DNA of 64,000 nucleotides, taken from Gordonia phthalatica. Its GTDB lineage: Bacteria; Actinomycetota; Actinomycetes; Mycobacteriales; Mycobacteriaceae. A program made the translations under genes and the position numbers. How positions within the stretch are numbered: position 1 is the first letter of the stretch; each line of letters opens with the position of its first letter. The notes beneath the pieces are model-generated. The model was not told where the DNA came from. It saw only the letters and a program-made list of their open reading frames with translations, and did not search any database. This document shows, piece after piece, positions 24,024 to 33,197 of this stretch. Where the stretch lies: the NCBI RefSeq assembly GCF_001305675.1, contig NZ_CP011853.1:1860001-1924000 (forward strand), read 5' to 3'.

Positions 24024-26267
24024 TTGACTGATGTCAACGCCGACTTCGATGATTCGGTCACCGAAGTCTCCGCCGTCATCGACAACGGATCGTTCGGCAC
24101 CCGCACCATCACCTTCGAGACCGGCCGCCTGGCGCTGCAGGCCGCAGGCTCGGTCGTCGCGTACCTCGACGAGGGCACCATGCTCCTGTCGACCACCACG
24201 GCGTCCAAGTCGCCGAAGGAGCACTTCGACTTCTTCCCGCTGACCGTCGACGTCGAAGAGCGCATGTACGCCGCCGGCCGCATCCCGGGATCGTTCTTCC
24301 GCCGCGAGGGCCGTCCGTCCACCGACGCGATCCTGACCTGCCGCCTGATCGACCGCCCGCTGCGTCCGTCGTTCGTCACCGGACTGCGCAACGAGATCCA
24401 GATCGTCGAGACCGTGCTCTCGCTGGATCCGAAGGACCTGTACGACGTCGTCGCGATCAACGCGGCGTCGGCGTCCACCCAGATCTCCGGTCTGCCCTTC
24501 TCCGGTCCGATCGGCGGCGTCCGTGTCGCGCTGATCCCGACCGAGGAGAACAAGGCCGGACAGTGGGTCGCGTTCCCGACCGTCGAGCAGCTCGAGGGCG
24601 CCGTGTTCAACATGGTCGTCGCGGGCCGCATCGTCGAGGGCGACGTCGCGATCATGATGGTCGAGGCCGAGGCCACCCACAACGTGCTCGAGCACCTGGC
24701 GAACGGTGCGCAGGCACCGAACGAGGCCGTCGTCGCCGAGGGCCTGGAGGCCGCCAAGCCGTTCATCGCCACCCTCTGCGAGGCGCAGAAGCAGCTGGCC
24801 GACGCCGCCGCCAAGGAGACCCGCGAGTTCCCGCTGTTCCCGGCCTACCAGGACGACGCCTACGAGGCCGTCGCCGAGTTCGCCACCGCCCGCCTCGGCG
24901 AGGCCATGTCGATCGCCGACAAGCAGGAGCGAGACGCCGCCACCGACGCCCTCAAGGGCGACGTCCTGGAGGCGCTCGGCGAGCGCTTCGAGGGCCGCGA
25001 GGGCGAGCTGGGCGCCGCCTACCGCTCGGTCACCAAGCAGGTCGTGCGTCAGCGCATCCTGACCGACCACTTCCGCATCGACGGCCGCGGCATCACCGAC
25101 ATCCGCGCCCTGTCGGCCGAGATCGCGATCGTCCCGCGTGCTCACGGCAGCGCCCTGTTCGAGCGCGGCGAGACCCAGATCATGGGTGTCACCACGCTCG
25201 ACATGGTCAAGATGGCCCAGCAGATCGATTCGCTCGGGCCCGAGACCAGCAAGCGCTACATGCACCACTACAACTTCCCGCCGTACTCGACCGGTGAGAC
25301 CGGTCGCGTCGGTTCGCCGAAGCGTCGCGAGATCGGTCACGGCGCTCTCGCCGAGCGCGCTCTGGTGCCGGTGCTCCCGAGCGTCGAGGAGTTCCCGTAC
25401 GCGATCCGCCAGGTGTCCGAGGCTCTCGGCTCCAACGGCTCCACCTCGATGGGCTCGGTCTGCGCGTCGACCATCTCGCTGCTGAACGCGGGTGTCCCGC
25501 TGAAGGCTCCGGTCGCCGGCATCGCCATGGGCCTGGTCTCCGACGAGGTCACCATCGACGGCAAGACCGAGACCCGCTACGTCGCCCTCACCGACATCCT
25601 CGGTGCCGAGGACGCGTTCGGCGACATGGACTTCAAGGTCGCCGGCACCAAGGACTTCGTGACGGCCCTGCAGCTCGACACCAAGCTCGACGGCATCCCC
25701 TCGAAGGTCCTCGCCGGCGCGCTGAGCCAGGCCAAGCAGGCCCGCCTCACAATCCTGGACGTCCTGGCCGAGGCCATCGACGAGCCGGACGAGATGAGCC
25801 CGTTCGCTCCGCGGATCACCACCGTCAAGATCCCGATGGACAAGATCGGCGAGCTGATCGGCCCCAAGGGCAAGACGATCAACGGCATCACCGAGGAGAC
25901 CGGCGCCAACATCTCGATCGAGGACGACGGCACCGTGTTCATCGGCGCCGCCGACGGCGCGTCCGCGCAGGCCGCGATCGACAAGGTCAACGCCATCGCC
26001 AACCCGCAGCTCCCGAAGGTGGGCGAGCGTTTCCTGGGCACCGTCGTCAAGACGGCCGCCTTCGGCGCCTTCGTCTCGCTCCTCCCGGGCCGCGACGGCC
26101 TGGTCCACATCAGCAAGCTGGGCAACGGCAAGCGGATCGGCAAGGTCGAGGACGTCGTGAAGGTGGGCGACAAGCTCCAGGTGGAGATCGCCGACATCGA
26201 CGAGCGCGGCAAGATCAGCCTCGTCCCGGTGCGCGACGACGCCGACGAGGCCAAGGCCGACGCCTGA
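24024..26267 (+). CDS. pnp: Polyribonucleotide nucleotidyltransferase (PNPase)
   Basis: 747 aa with two RNase PH domains, a KH domain (IGPKGKTINGITEETGANI) and a C-terminal S1 domain (FLGTVVKTAAFGAFVSLLPGRDGLVHISKL). The active-site region of the second PH domain contains GSNGSTSMGSVCASTISLLNAG. A phosphorolytic 3'-5' exonuclease that also can add tails; called GpsI in mycobacteria (Rv2783c). The TTG start (24024) gives the family N-terminus before IDNGSFGTRTITFETGRLALQAAG and follows an AAAGGGAA leader. Confidence 0.96.
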   Translation: MTDVNADFDDSVTEVSAVIDNGSFGTRTITFETGRLALQAAGSVVAYLDEGTMLLSTTTASKSPKEHFDFFPLTVDVEERMYAAGRIPGSFFRREGRPSTDAILTCRLIDRPLRPSFVTGLRNEIQIVETVLSLDPKDLYDVVAINAASASTQISGLPFSGPIGGVRVALIPTEENKAGQWVAFPTVEQLEGAVFNMVVAGRIVEGDVAIMMVEAEATHNVLEHLANGAQAPNEAVVAEGLEAAKPFIATLCEAQKQLADAAAKETREFPLFPAYQDDAYEAVAEFATARLGEAMSIADKQERDAATDALKGDVLEALGERFEGREGELGAAYRSVTKQVVRQRILTDHFRIDGRGITDIRALSAEIAIVPRAHGSALFERGETQIMGVTTLDMVKMAQQIDSLGPETSKRYMHHYNFPPYSTGETGRVGSPKRREIGHGALAERALVPVLPSVEEFPYAIRQVSEALGSNGSTSMGSVCASTISLLNAGVPLKAPVAGIAMGLVSDEVTIDGKTETRYVALTDILGAEDAFGDMDFKVAGTKDFVTALQLDTKLDGIPSKVLAGALSQAKQARLTILDVLAEAIDEPDEMSPFAPRITTVKIPMDKIGELIGPKGKTINGITEETGANISIEDDGTVFIGAADGASAQAAIDKVNAIANPQLPKVGERFLGTVVKTAAFGAFVSLLPGRDGLVHISKLGNGKRIGKVEDVVKVGDKLQVEIADIDERGKISLVPVRDDADEAKADA

Positions 26268-26278
26268 TCCTCTGAGCC

Positions 26279-26327
26279 ACCACTTCGGCCCGCGACGGTT
26301 CTCCGTCGCGGGCCGAAGTGGTTCTTT
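26279..26327 (+). terminator. Rho-independent terminator of pnp
   Basis: Perfect 20-bp inverted repeat (26279-26298 and 26303-26322) with a TTCT loop, followed by TCTTT, 11 nt after the pnp stop. One of the strongest hairpins in the window. Confidence 0.9.
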
Positions 26328-26361
26328 GACAGCGGAACGGCCGATGTGCCACGTTGAGCTC

Positions 26362-27846
26362 ATGAACCTCGACGAGTACATGGGCCACGACGCGACGGGT
26401 CTGGCGGAACTGGTCGCGGCGGGGGAGGTGACGTCGGCCGAACTCCTCGACCTCGCACGGCAACGGATGCGGCAGGTGAATCCGACGCTCAACGCCGTCG
26501 TCATCGAAACCGAGGCGGAGGCGGACGTCCGTGTGCAGCAGCCGCTGCCGGGCCCCTTCGCCGGCGTGCCGTTCCTGATCAAGGATCTGGCGCAGGAGTA
26601 TCGCGGCTATCCCACCACGAGCGGGTGTCGGGCGCTGCGGTCCGCGGCGGAGACGCAGAACGCGGTGGTGACCGACCGCTTCCTGGAGGCGGGGCTGGTG
26701 ATCTTCGGCAAGACGAACACTCCGGAGCTGGGCGCCAAGGGGATCACCGAATCGGACCTGTGGGGACCGTGTCGGAACCCGTGGGACACGACGCGGACGC
26801 CGGGCGGCTCGTCGGGCGGTTCGGCGGCTGCGGTGGCGGCGGGCATCGTTCCCGCTGCGGGCGCCAACGACGGCGGCGGCTCGATCCGCATCCCGGCGGC
26901 GACCACCGGTCTCGTCGGCCTCAAGCCGAGCCGCGGTCTGGCGCCGTACGGGCCGCAGACCGGCGAACCGATGTTCGGCATGGCGGTGCAGGGTGTGGTG
27001 GCGCGCACCGTGCGCGACAGCGCGGGCTTGATGGACGCGATCGTCGGACCGAACCAGTTCGCCGATTACCAGGCGGCACAACCGGATCGGCGTTTCGCGG
27101 AGGCGATCGCCGACCGACCGGAAGGGTTGCGGATCGGGTTCACCGGCCGATCCGCGATCCGCGGCGAGCCGACCGCCGAGGCGACGGCGGCGCTGGAGAC
27201 CACCGCGCAACTGCTGACCGATCTCGGTCACCACGTTGAGGAGGTGGCGCCGCCGTACGACGACAAGGCGCTCGCCGAGACGTTCTTGACGATCTGGTTC
27301 GCTCAGGTCGCCGGCCAGGTCGACGAGATCAAGCAGCGGACCGGAGCCGGTGACCGCGATTTCGAAGCCGACACCCTGGCCATGGTCGAGGTGGGGCGCG
27401 CCAACGGTGCGGTGGGCCTGATCCGGGCGCTGGGCGAGATCACCACGTACACGCGGGCGATGGAGCAGTTCTACCAGTCGTACGACTTCTTCCTGACCCC
27501 GACGCTCGCGGAGGCGCCGATCCGGATCGGGGCACTCGACACGCCCAAGCCGATGCAGGCGGTCGCGCGGCTGGCACACCGGGTGCACGGTGGTGCAGCG
27601 ATGCTGCGGACCGGGTTGATCGACCAGATGATCGAAGCCAATCTCGGTTGGGTGCCGTACACCCAGATGGCGAACCTGACCGGTCGGCCGGCGATCAGCG
27701 TGCCCGTGCACTGGACGCCGCAGGGGCTGCCGCTCGGCGTCTCGTTCAACGGCAGGCTCGGCGCGGACGCGGATCTCCTGCGGCTGGCCGCGCAGCTCGA
27801 AGAGGCTGCGCCGTGGATCCAGCGCTTCCCGGCGATGGGCGGTTAG
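26362..27846 (+). CDS. Amidase-signature family hydrolase
   Basis: 494 aa. The Ser-cisSer-Lys triad is visible: Lys in GVPFLIKDLAQEY (about residue 77), and the Gly/Ser-rich TPGGSSGGSAAAVAAGIVPAAGANDGGGSIRIPAATTGLVGLKPS holding both serines. Members hydrolyse amides (6-aminohexanoate cyclic dimer, aryl acylamides and similar). Substrate is not evident. Single gene behind the pnp terminator; its end overlaps the convergent membrane-protein gene by 4 nt. Confidence 0.9.
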   Translation: MNLDEYMGHDATGLAELVAAGEVTSAELLDLARQRMRQVNPTLNAVVIETEAEADVRVQQPLPGPFAGVPFLIKDLAQEYRGYPTTSGCRALRSAAETQNAVVTDRFLEAGLVIFGKTNTPELGAKGITESDLWGPCRNPWDTTRTPGGSSGGSAAAVAAGIVPAAGANDGGGSIRIPAATTGLVGLKPSRGLAPYGPQTGEPMFGMAVQGVVARTVRDSAGLMDAIVGPNQFADYQAAQPDRRFAEAIADRPEGLRIGFTGRSAIRGEPTAEATAALETTAQLLTDLGHHVEEVAPPYDDKALAETFLTIWFAQVAGQVDEIKQRTGAGDRDFEADTLAMVEVGRANGAVGLIRALGEITTYTRAMEQFYQSYDFFLTPTLAEAPIRIGALDTPKPMQAVARLAHRVHGGAAMLRTGLIDQMIEANLGWVPYTQMANLTGRPAISVPVHWTPQGLPLGVSFNGRLGADADLLRLAAQLEEAAPWIQRFPAMGG

Positions 27847-28646
27847 GCGGGTTCCGCGATCGGCAACCCCATGATCTGGCGGAAGCAGTGGACCTGGACT
27901 AGGGCGGCCAGCGGGCCTGCGACGATCAGACCGACGAAGCAGATCAGATAGCCGATGACCATCAGCCCGATGCAGACGACGAGCGTCAGCAGCGAGGCGA
28001 CGACACGCCTGGTGGTGATGCGGTACGACGCCTTCACCGAGTTGATCGGTCCGGTCTCGGTGCCGATGGTGATCAGGACCGAGAACTGCCAGAGGTAGAG
28101 GACCACCACCGCGGGCACCACGAACAGGACGAAGCCCAGGACCAGGGCGACACAGGCGATGGTCACCGTGCGAACCGTGTTCCGGAAGTGCATGGGCACC
28201 AGGAAGGCCTTGGGGCCGATCCGCTCGCCGCGCGCCACCCGGATCGCCCCGGAGACGGTGCTGTTCTGGAAGTACAGCGTGACGTTGACCGACAGCAGAT
28301 ACAGAATGATCGCGATGATGATGGTCCGCGCATCGAGCGTCGGTGGATCGAAGACGTCCGAGAACGTGAACTCCCGATTCAGATCGTTCACATGGATCTT
28401 CGGCTCGTCGACCGCGAGCGTCCGACTGATCGCGGTGACCACGAACGCGCCGAGCGCCGACATCACGCCGGGCACGATCATCGACAGCGGATGGGCTCGG
28501 AACTGCGCCCACGCCCACCGCAGTGCCGCCGCGATGCTGATCGGTTGATCAGGGATGGGGAAGTCGCCCACGAGGGGCGACGGTGCCGGATGCGGCAGAG
28601 GGGGCGTCGTACTACCGGATGTTATACGGTCATCACCGTCGTTCAC
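27843..28646 (-). CDS. Multi-pass membrane protein, glycerophosphodiesterase-membrane-domain-like
   Basis: About 267 aa. After a Pro-rich cytoplasmic N-terminus come ~6 hydrophobic segments: around residues 53-73, 108-122, 160-183, 185-200, 219-243 and 238-258. The overall pattern (ISIAAALRWAWAQFRAHPLSMIVPGVM, then long helices) resembles DUF-type integral membrane proteins seen next to secreted hydrolases. The GTG at 28646 is a low-certainty start; GTG codons further in are possible. It lies just downstream of the ceramidase gene, same strand, and may share its message. Confidence 0.65.
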   Translation of the reverse strand: MNDGDDRITSGSTTPPLPHPAPSPLVGDFPIPDQPISIAAALRWAWAQFRAHPLSMIVPGVMSALGAFVVTAISRTLAVDEPKIHVNDLNREFTFSDVFDPPTLDARTIIIAIILYLLSVNVTLYFQNSTVSGAIRVARGERIGPKAFLVPMHFRNTVRTVTIACVALVLGFVLFVVPAVVVLYLWQFSVLITIGTETGPINSVKASYRITTRRVVASLLTLVVCIGLMVIGYLICFVGLIVAGPLAALVQVHCFRQIMGLPIAEPA

Positions 28647-28672
28647 GACCAAGGTCTCGTCTGCGACACGGG

Positions 28673-30727
28673 TCAGTCGACCTTGATCCGCCCGGTGGTC
28701 CCGATGATCTCCCGAAGTCTGCCGGACGGCGACTTCACGTCGCCGTAGTAGCGGACGCGGTAGTCGCCGGCGGGCGCGTTCCGCGGGACGCGCCAGGTGA
28801 CGGTCACCTTCGACGCCGTCGCGCTGCCGCCGGGGCGGGTCCAGGTCATCTCGGTGGACTCGTGGTCGTCGTCGTAGGCCACGGTCCAGCCGGTGCCGGT
28901 GAATCGTTCGACGGCGAAGTAGCCCTTGGTGCCACGCCCGCGGCGGATCCGATTGGCGGGATGCGCGCCGGAGAACGAGACGGCGACGGTGGTCCCGGAC
29001 GCGGCCGAGGCCGGAACGGTGGACACCACCTGGCCGAACCGTCGGCCGGGCATCGGCGTGTCGGCGGGCGGGGCGCCGAGGAGGTCCGGCTGCAGGGTGT
29101 CGCGGTCGGCGGGGCGGGGACCGGCGGCCTTGCGGGCGCCGCGCGCCATCGACTTCGCCATCGCGTGGAACTCCTGCATGTAGGCGCACAGGGTCCAGCG
29201 GCCGAAGAGGGTCTCGCCGCCCTCGTACTGTTGCGCCACGTACTCCTCCGGAGTCACCGTGTACTGGCTGTAGCCGTTCGCGTACCCCTGCAGCAGCACG
29301 TTCTCCAGCGGCATGCCGAGGGCGTCGGCGACGAGTCGTCGGATGCGCAGGCCTGCGACGATCGTCGTCTCCGACGGCATGGCGGCCAGCGCCAGATCGC
29401 CGATGCGGATCAGCTGGATCGGCAGGCGCTCCTCGATCCACGAGCGCGGCGGCAGCAGCCCCAGCGGGAACAGGTCGGCCTTGGGTGCCTGGACGGCGAC
29501 CATCCAGGGCGCGGGCGTCGGCGTGGCTCCGGCGCCCAACGCCATGGTCAGCTCGTTCCGCATGCCCTCCTGCAGGATGGCCAGCTGGCTGCGCGTGTTG
29601 TCCTCCATACTGGTGGCCGCCGCGGCCATGCCCATCATCGCCGGAGCCGTCCGCGTCGCCTTGCCGTTGGGCGTGTACTCACCCGAGATGCGCACGTCGT
29701 TGAGGTTCAGGTAGCGGGTGGCGGTCGCCACCCCGGTGCGGCTCATCGGCCGCGCGCCGCGCAGGGCCCGCTGGCCCGCATCGTCCTGTCGTCGGCCGAT
29801 CAGAATGCGGTTGGTGCGGTGGTCCGCCGTCGGGCCGCCGGGATTCATCTTGCGCAGCCAGAGGTTCGGCGTCATGTCGCCGGCGTTGGTCTGGGCGTGT
29901 GCGGCGATCAGGCCGTCGGTGCGCTGCTCGGCGAGGTACGACGCGTACCCCTTGTTGTCGGGGCCGATCTGGAAGTTCGCGTCGGTGAGCGACGTGCCGT
30001 GGGTGGCGAACCAGGTGATCTCGCCGATCGTCCGACCGCCCTGCCGCAGACGCAGGCCCGTGACCTGCGGGTCGATGTGCTCGGGGAAGTGGCGGCGGTC
30101 GTCCGTGGGATTGAGCCTGAAGGCGGGCATGGACCGGTTGGCGCTGGCGTCGTGGAGCTCGTCCATGCCGAGTTCGACGGTGCCGGGCGCCAGGCTGCGG
30201 TGCGCCTCGTCGACGGCGTCGAGCAGGCCGGCCAGCTCGGCCTCGAACGAGTTGTGGCGGTGGCCCATCGCGGCGAGCGTGTACGCGTAGTCCCACGACG
30301 TGCCGCCGCACGAGTTGTGGTTGTGCGTGGCGTTGATGTTGACGTTGTGCACGGTGTACGTGTTGCCGTACCGCTTCGCGAGCTCGGTGAGGAGCCGGTT
30401 GTGGTGCGAGGTGAACACGCACGCGATGTCGGCGGTGATGAACAGGACGCGCTGGCCGCTGCCGGCGTCCGCGATGATGAACGCGCGCGCCCACGTGCGC
30501 TGGATCAGGCCCTTGGCGACCTGCTCGGCGTCGGAGTAGCCCATCATGCCCTGCCCGGCGATGGCGCCGGTCATGTCGCCCTTGCCCGCGCCGACCAGGT
30601 AGCCGCCCGCGGCGTTCGCCTGACCGGGCCGGGCCGTCGACACCCCGCCGAACGCGGCGCCCGCCGCCGTGGCCGTGGCGCCGATGGCCGCGGCGTGCAG
30701 GAGGGAACGGCGTGAGATCTCGGACAT
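28673..30727 (-). CDS. Neutral/alkaline ceramidase family protein, Tat-exported
   Basis: 684 aa. Twin-arginine signal SRRSLLHAAAIGATATAAGAAFGG, probable cleavage after the ANAA stretch near residue 40. The catalytic domain has zinc-ligand candidates H135-x-H137 (INATHNHN) and H243 (FATHGTS), and the conserved NAGDMTPN at 281-288. In characterised neutral ceramidases that motif carries the Ser nucleophile (GDxSPN); here Thr286 takes its place. A C-terminal beta domain (from ~550) matches the family. It would hydrolyse ceramide-like N-acyl lipids outside the cell. AAGGAG precedes the ATG. Confidence 0.88.
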   Translation of the reverse strand: MSEISRRSLLHAAAIGATATAAGAAFGGVSTARPGQANAAGGYLVGAGKGDMTGAIAGQGMMGYSDAEQVAKGLIQRTWARAFIIADAGSGQRVLFITADIACVFTSHHNRLLTELAKRYGNTYTVHNVNINATHNHNSCGGTSWDYAYTLAAMGHRHNSFEAELAGLLDAVDEAHRSLAPGTVELGMDELHDASANRSMPAFRLNPTDDRRHFPEHIDPQVTGLRLRQGGRTIGEITWFATHGTSLTDANFQIGPDNKGYASYLAEQRTDGLIAAHAQTNAGDMTPNLWLRKMNPGGPTADHRTNRILIGRRQDDAGQRALRGARPMSRTGVATATRYLNLNDVRISGEYTPNGKATRTAPAMMGMAAAATSMEDNTRSQLAILQEGMRNELTMALGAGATPTPAPWMVAVQAPKADLFPLGLLPPRSWIEERLPIQLIRIGDLALAAMPSETTIVAGLRIRRLVADALGMPLENVLLQGYANGYSQYTVTPEEYVAQQYEGGETLFGRWTLCAYMQEFHAMAKSMARGARKAAGPRPADRDTLQPDLLGAPPADTPMPGRRFGQVVSTVPASAASGTTVAVSFSGAHPANRIRRGRGTKGYFAVERFTGTGWTVAYDDDHESTEMTWTRPGGSATASKVTVTWRVPRNAPAGDYRVRYYGDVKSPSGRLREIIGTTGRIKVD

Positions 30728-30774
30728 GGAGCTCCTTGGGAGGTGAGGTGCGCGCTGACGATCGGTTCGATGTG

Positions 30775-30803
30775 ACCCTAACCTCAGTTGATCGACTGAT
30801 CAA
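30775..30803 (-). promoter_or_regulatory. Promoter of the ceramidase gene with overlapping inverted repeat
   Basis: On the minus strand TTGATC (30803-30798), a 17-nt spacer and TAGGGT (30780-30775). The -35 lies inside the inverted repeat TTGATC-GACT-GATCAA (30788-30803), a plausible repressor site. No regulator gene adjoins it. Confidence 0.5.
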
Positions 30804-30846
30804 GAATGACGGCTCGGCCGTCGTGCGACGTCGCTCGACGCGGCAC

Positions 30847-30852
30847 TAGACT
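30847..30852 (+). promoter_or_regulatory. Putative -10 of dapB
   Basis: TAGACT 33 nt upstream of the dapB start codon; the -35 region is weak (TGCGAC at 17-nt spacing). Confidence 0.35.
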
Positions 30853-30884
30853 GTTGGCCGACTCTCCAGACGAAAGGTTCCCTC

Positions 30885-31637
30885 ATGGGCAACGGCATCC
30901 GCGTGGGTGTGCTCGGCAGCAACGGCAAGGTCGGCAAGGCGATCGTGGAGGGCGTCGAAGCATCCGCCGACACCGACTTCACCGTCGGTGTCGACAAGGG
31001 CGACGCGCTCACCGACTTCGTCGACTCGAAGACCTCGGTGGTCGTGGACTTCACCCACCCCGACGTCGTGATGGACAACCTGAAGTTCTTGATCGAGAAC
31101 GGGATCCACGCGGTCGTCGGCACCACCGGCTTCACGCAGGAGCGCCTCGACACCGTCCGCGGCTGGCTCGACGCCAACCCCGGTGTCGGCGTGCTGATCG
31201 CCCCGAACTTCGCCATCGGCGCGGTCCTGTCGATGCATTTCGCGCAGCAGGCGGCGCGCTTCTTCGAATCCGCCGAGGTGGTGGAGCTGCATCACCCGCA
31301 CAAGGCCGACGCGCCGTCGGGCACCGCGGGCCGCACCGCGCAGCTGATCGCGGATGCGCGCGCCGAGGCCGGACTGGGCGCGAGTCCCGACGCGACGTCG
31401 ACCGGACTGAAGGGAGCGCGCGGCGCCGACGTCGACGGCGTGCGCGTGCACTCGGTGCGCCTGGCCGGTCTGGTGGCCCACCAGGAGGTGCTGTTCGGCA
31501 CGCAGGGCGAGACGCTGACCATCCGCCACGATTCGATGGACCGCAACTCGTTCGTCCCCGGCGTGCTGCTGGGCGTGCGCGAGATCGCCGGACGTCCGGG
31601 CCTCACGGTGGGGCTCGAGTCCTTCATGGACCTGTAG
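30885..31637 (+). CDS. dapB: 4-Hydroxy-tetrahydrodipicolinate reductase
   Basis: 250 aa. N-terminal nucleotide-binding GVLGSNGKVGKAIVEGV, the VVDFTHPDVVMDNLKFLIENGIHAVVGTTG segment, and the catalytic ELHHPHKADAPSGTA with its His-Lys pair. It reduces the cyclised product of DapA in the lysine/diaminopimelate pathway that feeds peptidoglycan. Orthologue of Rv2773c. An AAAGG-type leader precedes the ATG. It heads a run of four closely spaced genes. Confidence 0.96.
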   Translation: MGNGIRVGVLGSNGKVGKAIVEGVEASADTDFTVGVDKGDALTDFVDSKTSVVVDFTHPDVVMDNLKFLIENGIHAVVGTTGFTQERLDTVRGWLDANPGVGVLIAPNFAIGAVLSMHFAQQAARFFESAEVVELHHPHKADAPSGTAGRTAQLIADARAEAGLGASPDATSTGLKGARGADVDGVRVHSVRLAGLVAHQEVLFGTQGETLTIRHDSMDRNSFVPGVLLGVREIAGRPGLTVGLESFMDL

Positions 31638-31642
31638 TCGAG

Positions 31643-32122
31643 GTGGCTGCTCAGAAGAAGGCGGACGCTCGGCCGATCATCGCGGTGATCGCCTTCCTGG
31701 TCGTCGCGCTGTGCGTGTACTTCGTGCTGCTGGGGCGCAGTGCCGTCCAGCTGATCGGGCAGGGGACCGCAGTCTCCGTCGGTCTCGGGATCGGGGTCTT
31801 CGTGCTGCCCCTGCTCGGCGTCTGGATGGTGGCCTCCACGCTGCGGTCCGGCATCGAACACCAGCGGATGGTCGCCGCGGCACAGGACCTCGGCCGCGAC
31901 CTGGACGCCGACGCACTGCCGCGGCGACCGTCCGGGCGCATCGAGAAGGACGCGGCGATGGAGCTGTTCGAGGAGGTCAAGGTGGAGTGGGAGGCCGACC
32001 CGTCGGACTGGGTCAGCACCTACCGGATCGCCCGCGCCTACGACTACGCCGGCGACCGGGCGCGCGCCCGGCAGATGATGAAGCGGGCGAGCGAGCAGTA
32101 CCGGGCCGCGCAGGAGAAGTAA
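31643..32122 (+). CDS. Conserved membrane protein downstream of dapB
   Basis: 159 aa with two hydrophobic segments (about residues 11-29 and 43-64) and a soluble, helical C-terminal part whose end (WVSTYRIARAYDYAGDRARARQMMKRASEQYRAA) looks like a TPR-type helix pair. Start GTG 31643, 5 nt after the dapB stop. A similarly placed transmembrane protein follows dapB in M. tuberculosis (Rv2772c). Function unknown. Confidence 0.75.
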   Translation: MAAQKKADARPIIAVIAFLVVALCVYFVLLGRSAVQLIGQGTAVSVGLGIGVFVLPLLGVWMVASTLRSGIEHQRMVAAAQDLGRDLDADALPRRPSGRIEKDAAMELFEEVKVEWEADPSDWVSTYRIARAYDYAGDRARARQMMKRASEQYRAAQEK

Positions 32123-32123
32123 C

Positions 32124-32723
32124 GTGGCCGCTCCGATGCCCGAGACCATCACCACCGCGCGGCTCGTGCTGTCTCGGCCGTCCGCGGCCGACCTGCCGCG
32201 CATCACCGAGTGCTGCCGGGAGGCGCAGGTCCAGGAATGGACCACCGTGCCGTCGCCGTACACGGCGGAGTCGGCGGCCTACTTCCTCGGCGAGGTGATC
32301 GATCCGGGCTGGGCCGGCGGATCGGCGTACACGTGGGCGGTTCGACTGGCGGATCGCCTGATCGGCATGGTCGGCGTCGACGTGGAGGAGGCCGGGGGCG
32401 CCGAAGTCGGCTTTTGGCTGGCGCCCGAGGCACGCGGTCGGGGACTGATGACGGAGGCGACGACCGCCGCGGTCCACGCGGCCTTCGAAAGCCTCGACCT
32501 GCAGCGGATCTCCTGGTCGGCGTTCGCGGGCAATGTCGGCTCGGCGCGTGTCGCGCAGGCGTGCGGCTTCCGGTTCGAAGGCGTCCGGGCGCTGGGCGCC
32601 GTCCAGCGCGGCGTGCGCCGCGACGAGTGGCTCGGCGGATTGACCGTGGGGGACTCGGGTGTGGGGGACTCGGGCGCGGCATCCTCGTGGCCCGCCCACG
32701 TCGTCGGCGCCGCCGAGGCATGA
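32124..32723 (+). CDS. RimJ/RimL-type GNAT N-acetyltransferase
   Basis: 199 aa. The opening PETITTARLVLSRPSAADLPRI is typical of ribosomal-protein/aminoglycoside-type GNATs; the acetyl-CoA site is GFWLAPEARGRGLMTEATTAAV, and NVGSARVAQACGFRFEG is motif B. Substrate unknown. GTG start 1 nt after the previous stop. The tail carries a 15-nt tandem duplication (32646-32660 and 32661-32675) encoding VGDSG twice, a likely replication-slippage product beyond the fold. Confidence 0.85.
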   Translation: MAAPMPETITTARLVLSRPSAADLPRITECCREAQVQEWTTVPSPYTAESAAYFLGEVIDPGWAGGSAYTWAVRLADRLIGMVGVDVEEAGGAEVGFWLAPEARGRGLMTEATTAAVHAAFESLDLQRISWSAFAGNVGSARVAQACGFRFEGVRALGAVQRGVRRDEWLGGLTVGDSGVGDSGAASSWPAHVVGAAEA

Positions 32724-32730
32724 TGGCGAC

Positions 32731-33183
32731 ATGGCTCGTCTACTGATCGTCCACCACACGCCGTCGCCGCACTGCCAGGAGATGTTCGAGGCGGTCCTGG
32801 CCGGCGCCACCGATCCCGAGATCGAGGGTGTCGAGGTGGTGCGCCGCGCGGCGCTGTCCGTCTCGGCCGCCGAGATGCTCGACGCCGACGGCTATCTGCT
32901 CGGGACACCGGCGAATCTCGGGTACATGAGCGGTGCGCTGAAGCACGCCTTCGACACCTGCTACTACCCGATCCTCGACTCCACGACCGGCCGTCCCTAC
33001 GGGCTGTTCATGCACGGCAACGTCGGGACCGAGGGCGCCGAGAAGAGCGTGCACTCCATCGCGGGCGGCCTCGGCTGGGTGCGGGCGGCCGCCGATGTGG
33101 TGGTCTCCGGAAAGCCGACCAAGCAGCAGTTGGAGGCCTGCTGGGAGCTGGGCGCGACGGTGGCCGCCGGCCTGATGGCGTAG
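32731..33183 (+). CDS. Flavodoxin-fold NAD(P)H-dependent FMN reductase-like protein
   Basis: 150 aa. It begins with the flavodoxin beta-strand and phosphate loop (ARLLIVHHTPSPHCQEMFEAV) and has the LLGTPANLGYMSGALKHAFDTCYYPI segment expected around the flavin. GLFMHGNVGTEGAEKSVHSI follows. Probably binds FMN and acts as a reductase or electron carrier in the cytosol; partner unknown. ATG 32731, 7 nt after the GNAT stop; last gene of the dapB run. Confidence 0.82.
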   Translation: MARLLIVHHTPSPHCQEMFEAVLAGATDPEIEGVEVVRRAALSVSAAEMLDADGYLLGTPANLGYMSGALKHAFDTCYYPILDSTTGRPYGLFMHGNVGTEGAEKSVHSIAGGLGWVRAAADVVVSGKPTKQQLEACWELGATVAAGLMA

Positions 33184-33197
33184 GCCTGGGCTGTGAT

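Noticed and set aside
23877..26582. 901-codon open frame antisense to pnp
   Set aside because: Mirror of a strongly GC-biased gene; sequence is Arg/Gly/Asp/Leu-rich with no recognisable fold.
28583..30715. 710-codon plus-strand frame opposite the ceramidase gene
   Set aside because: Ceramidase on the minus strand has clear motifs and a Tat signal; the opposite frame has none.
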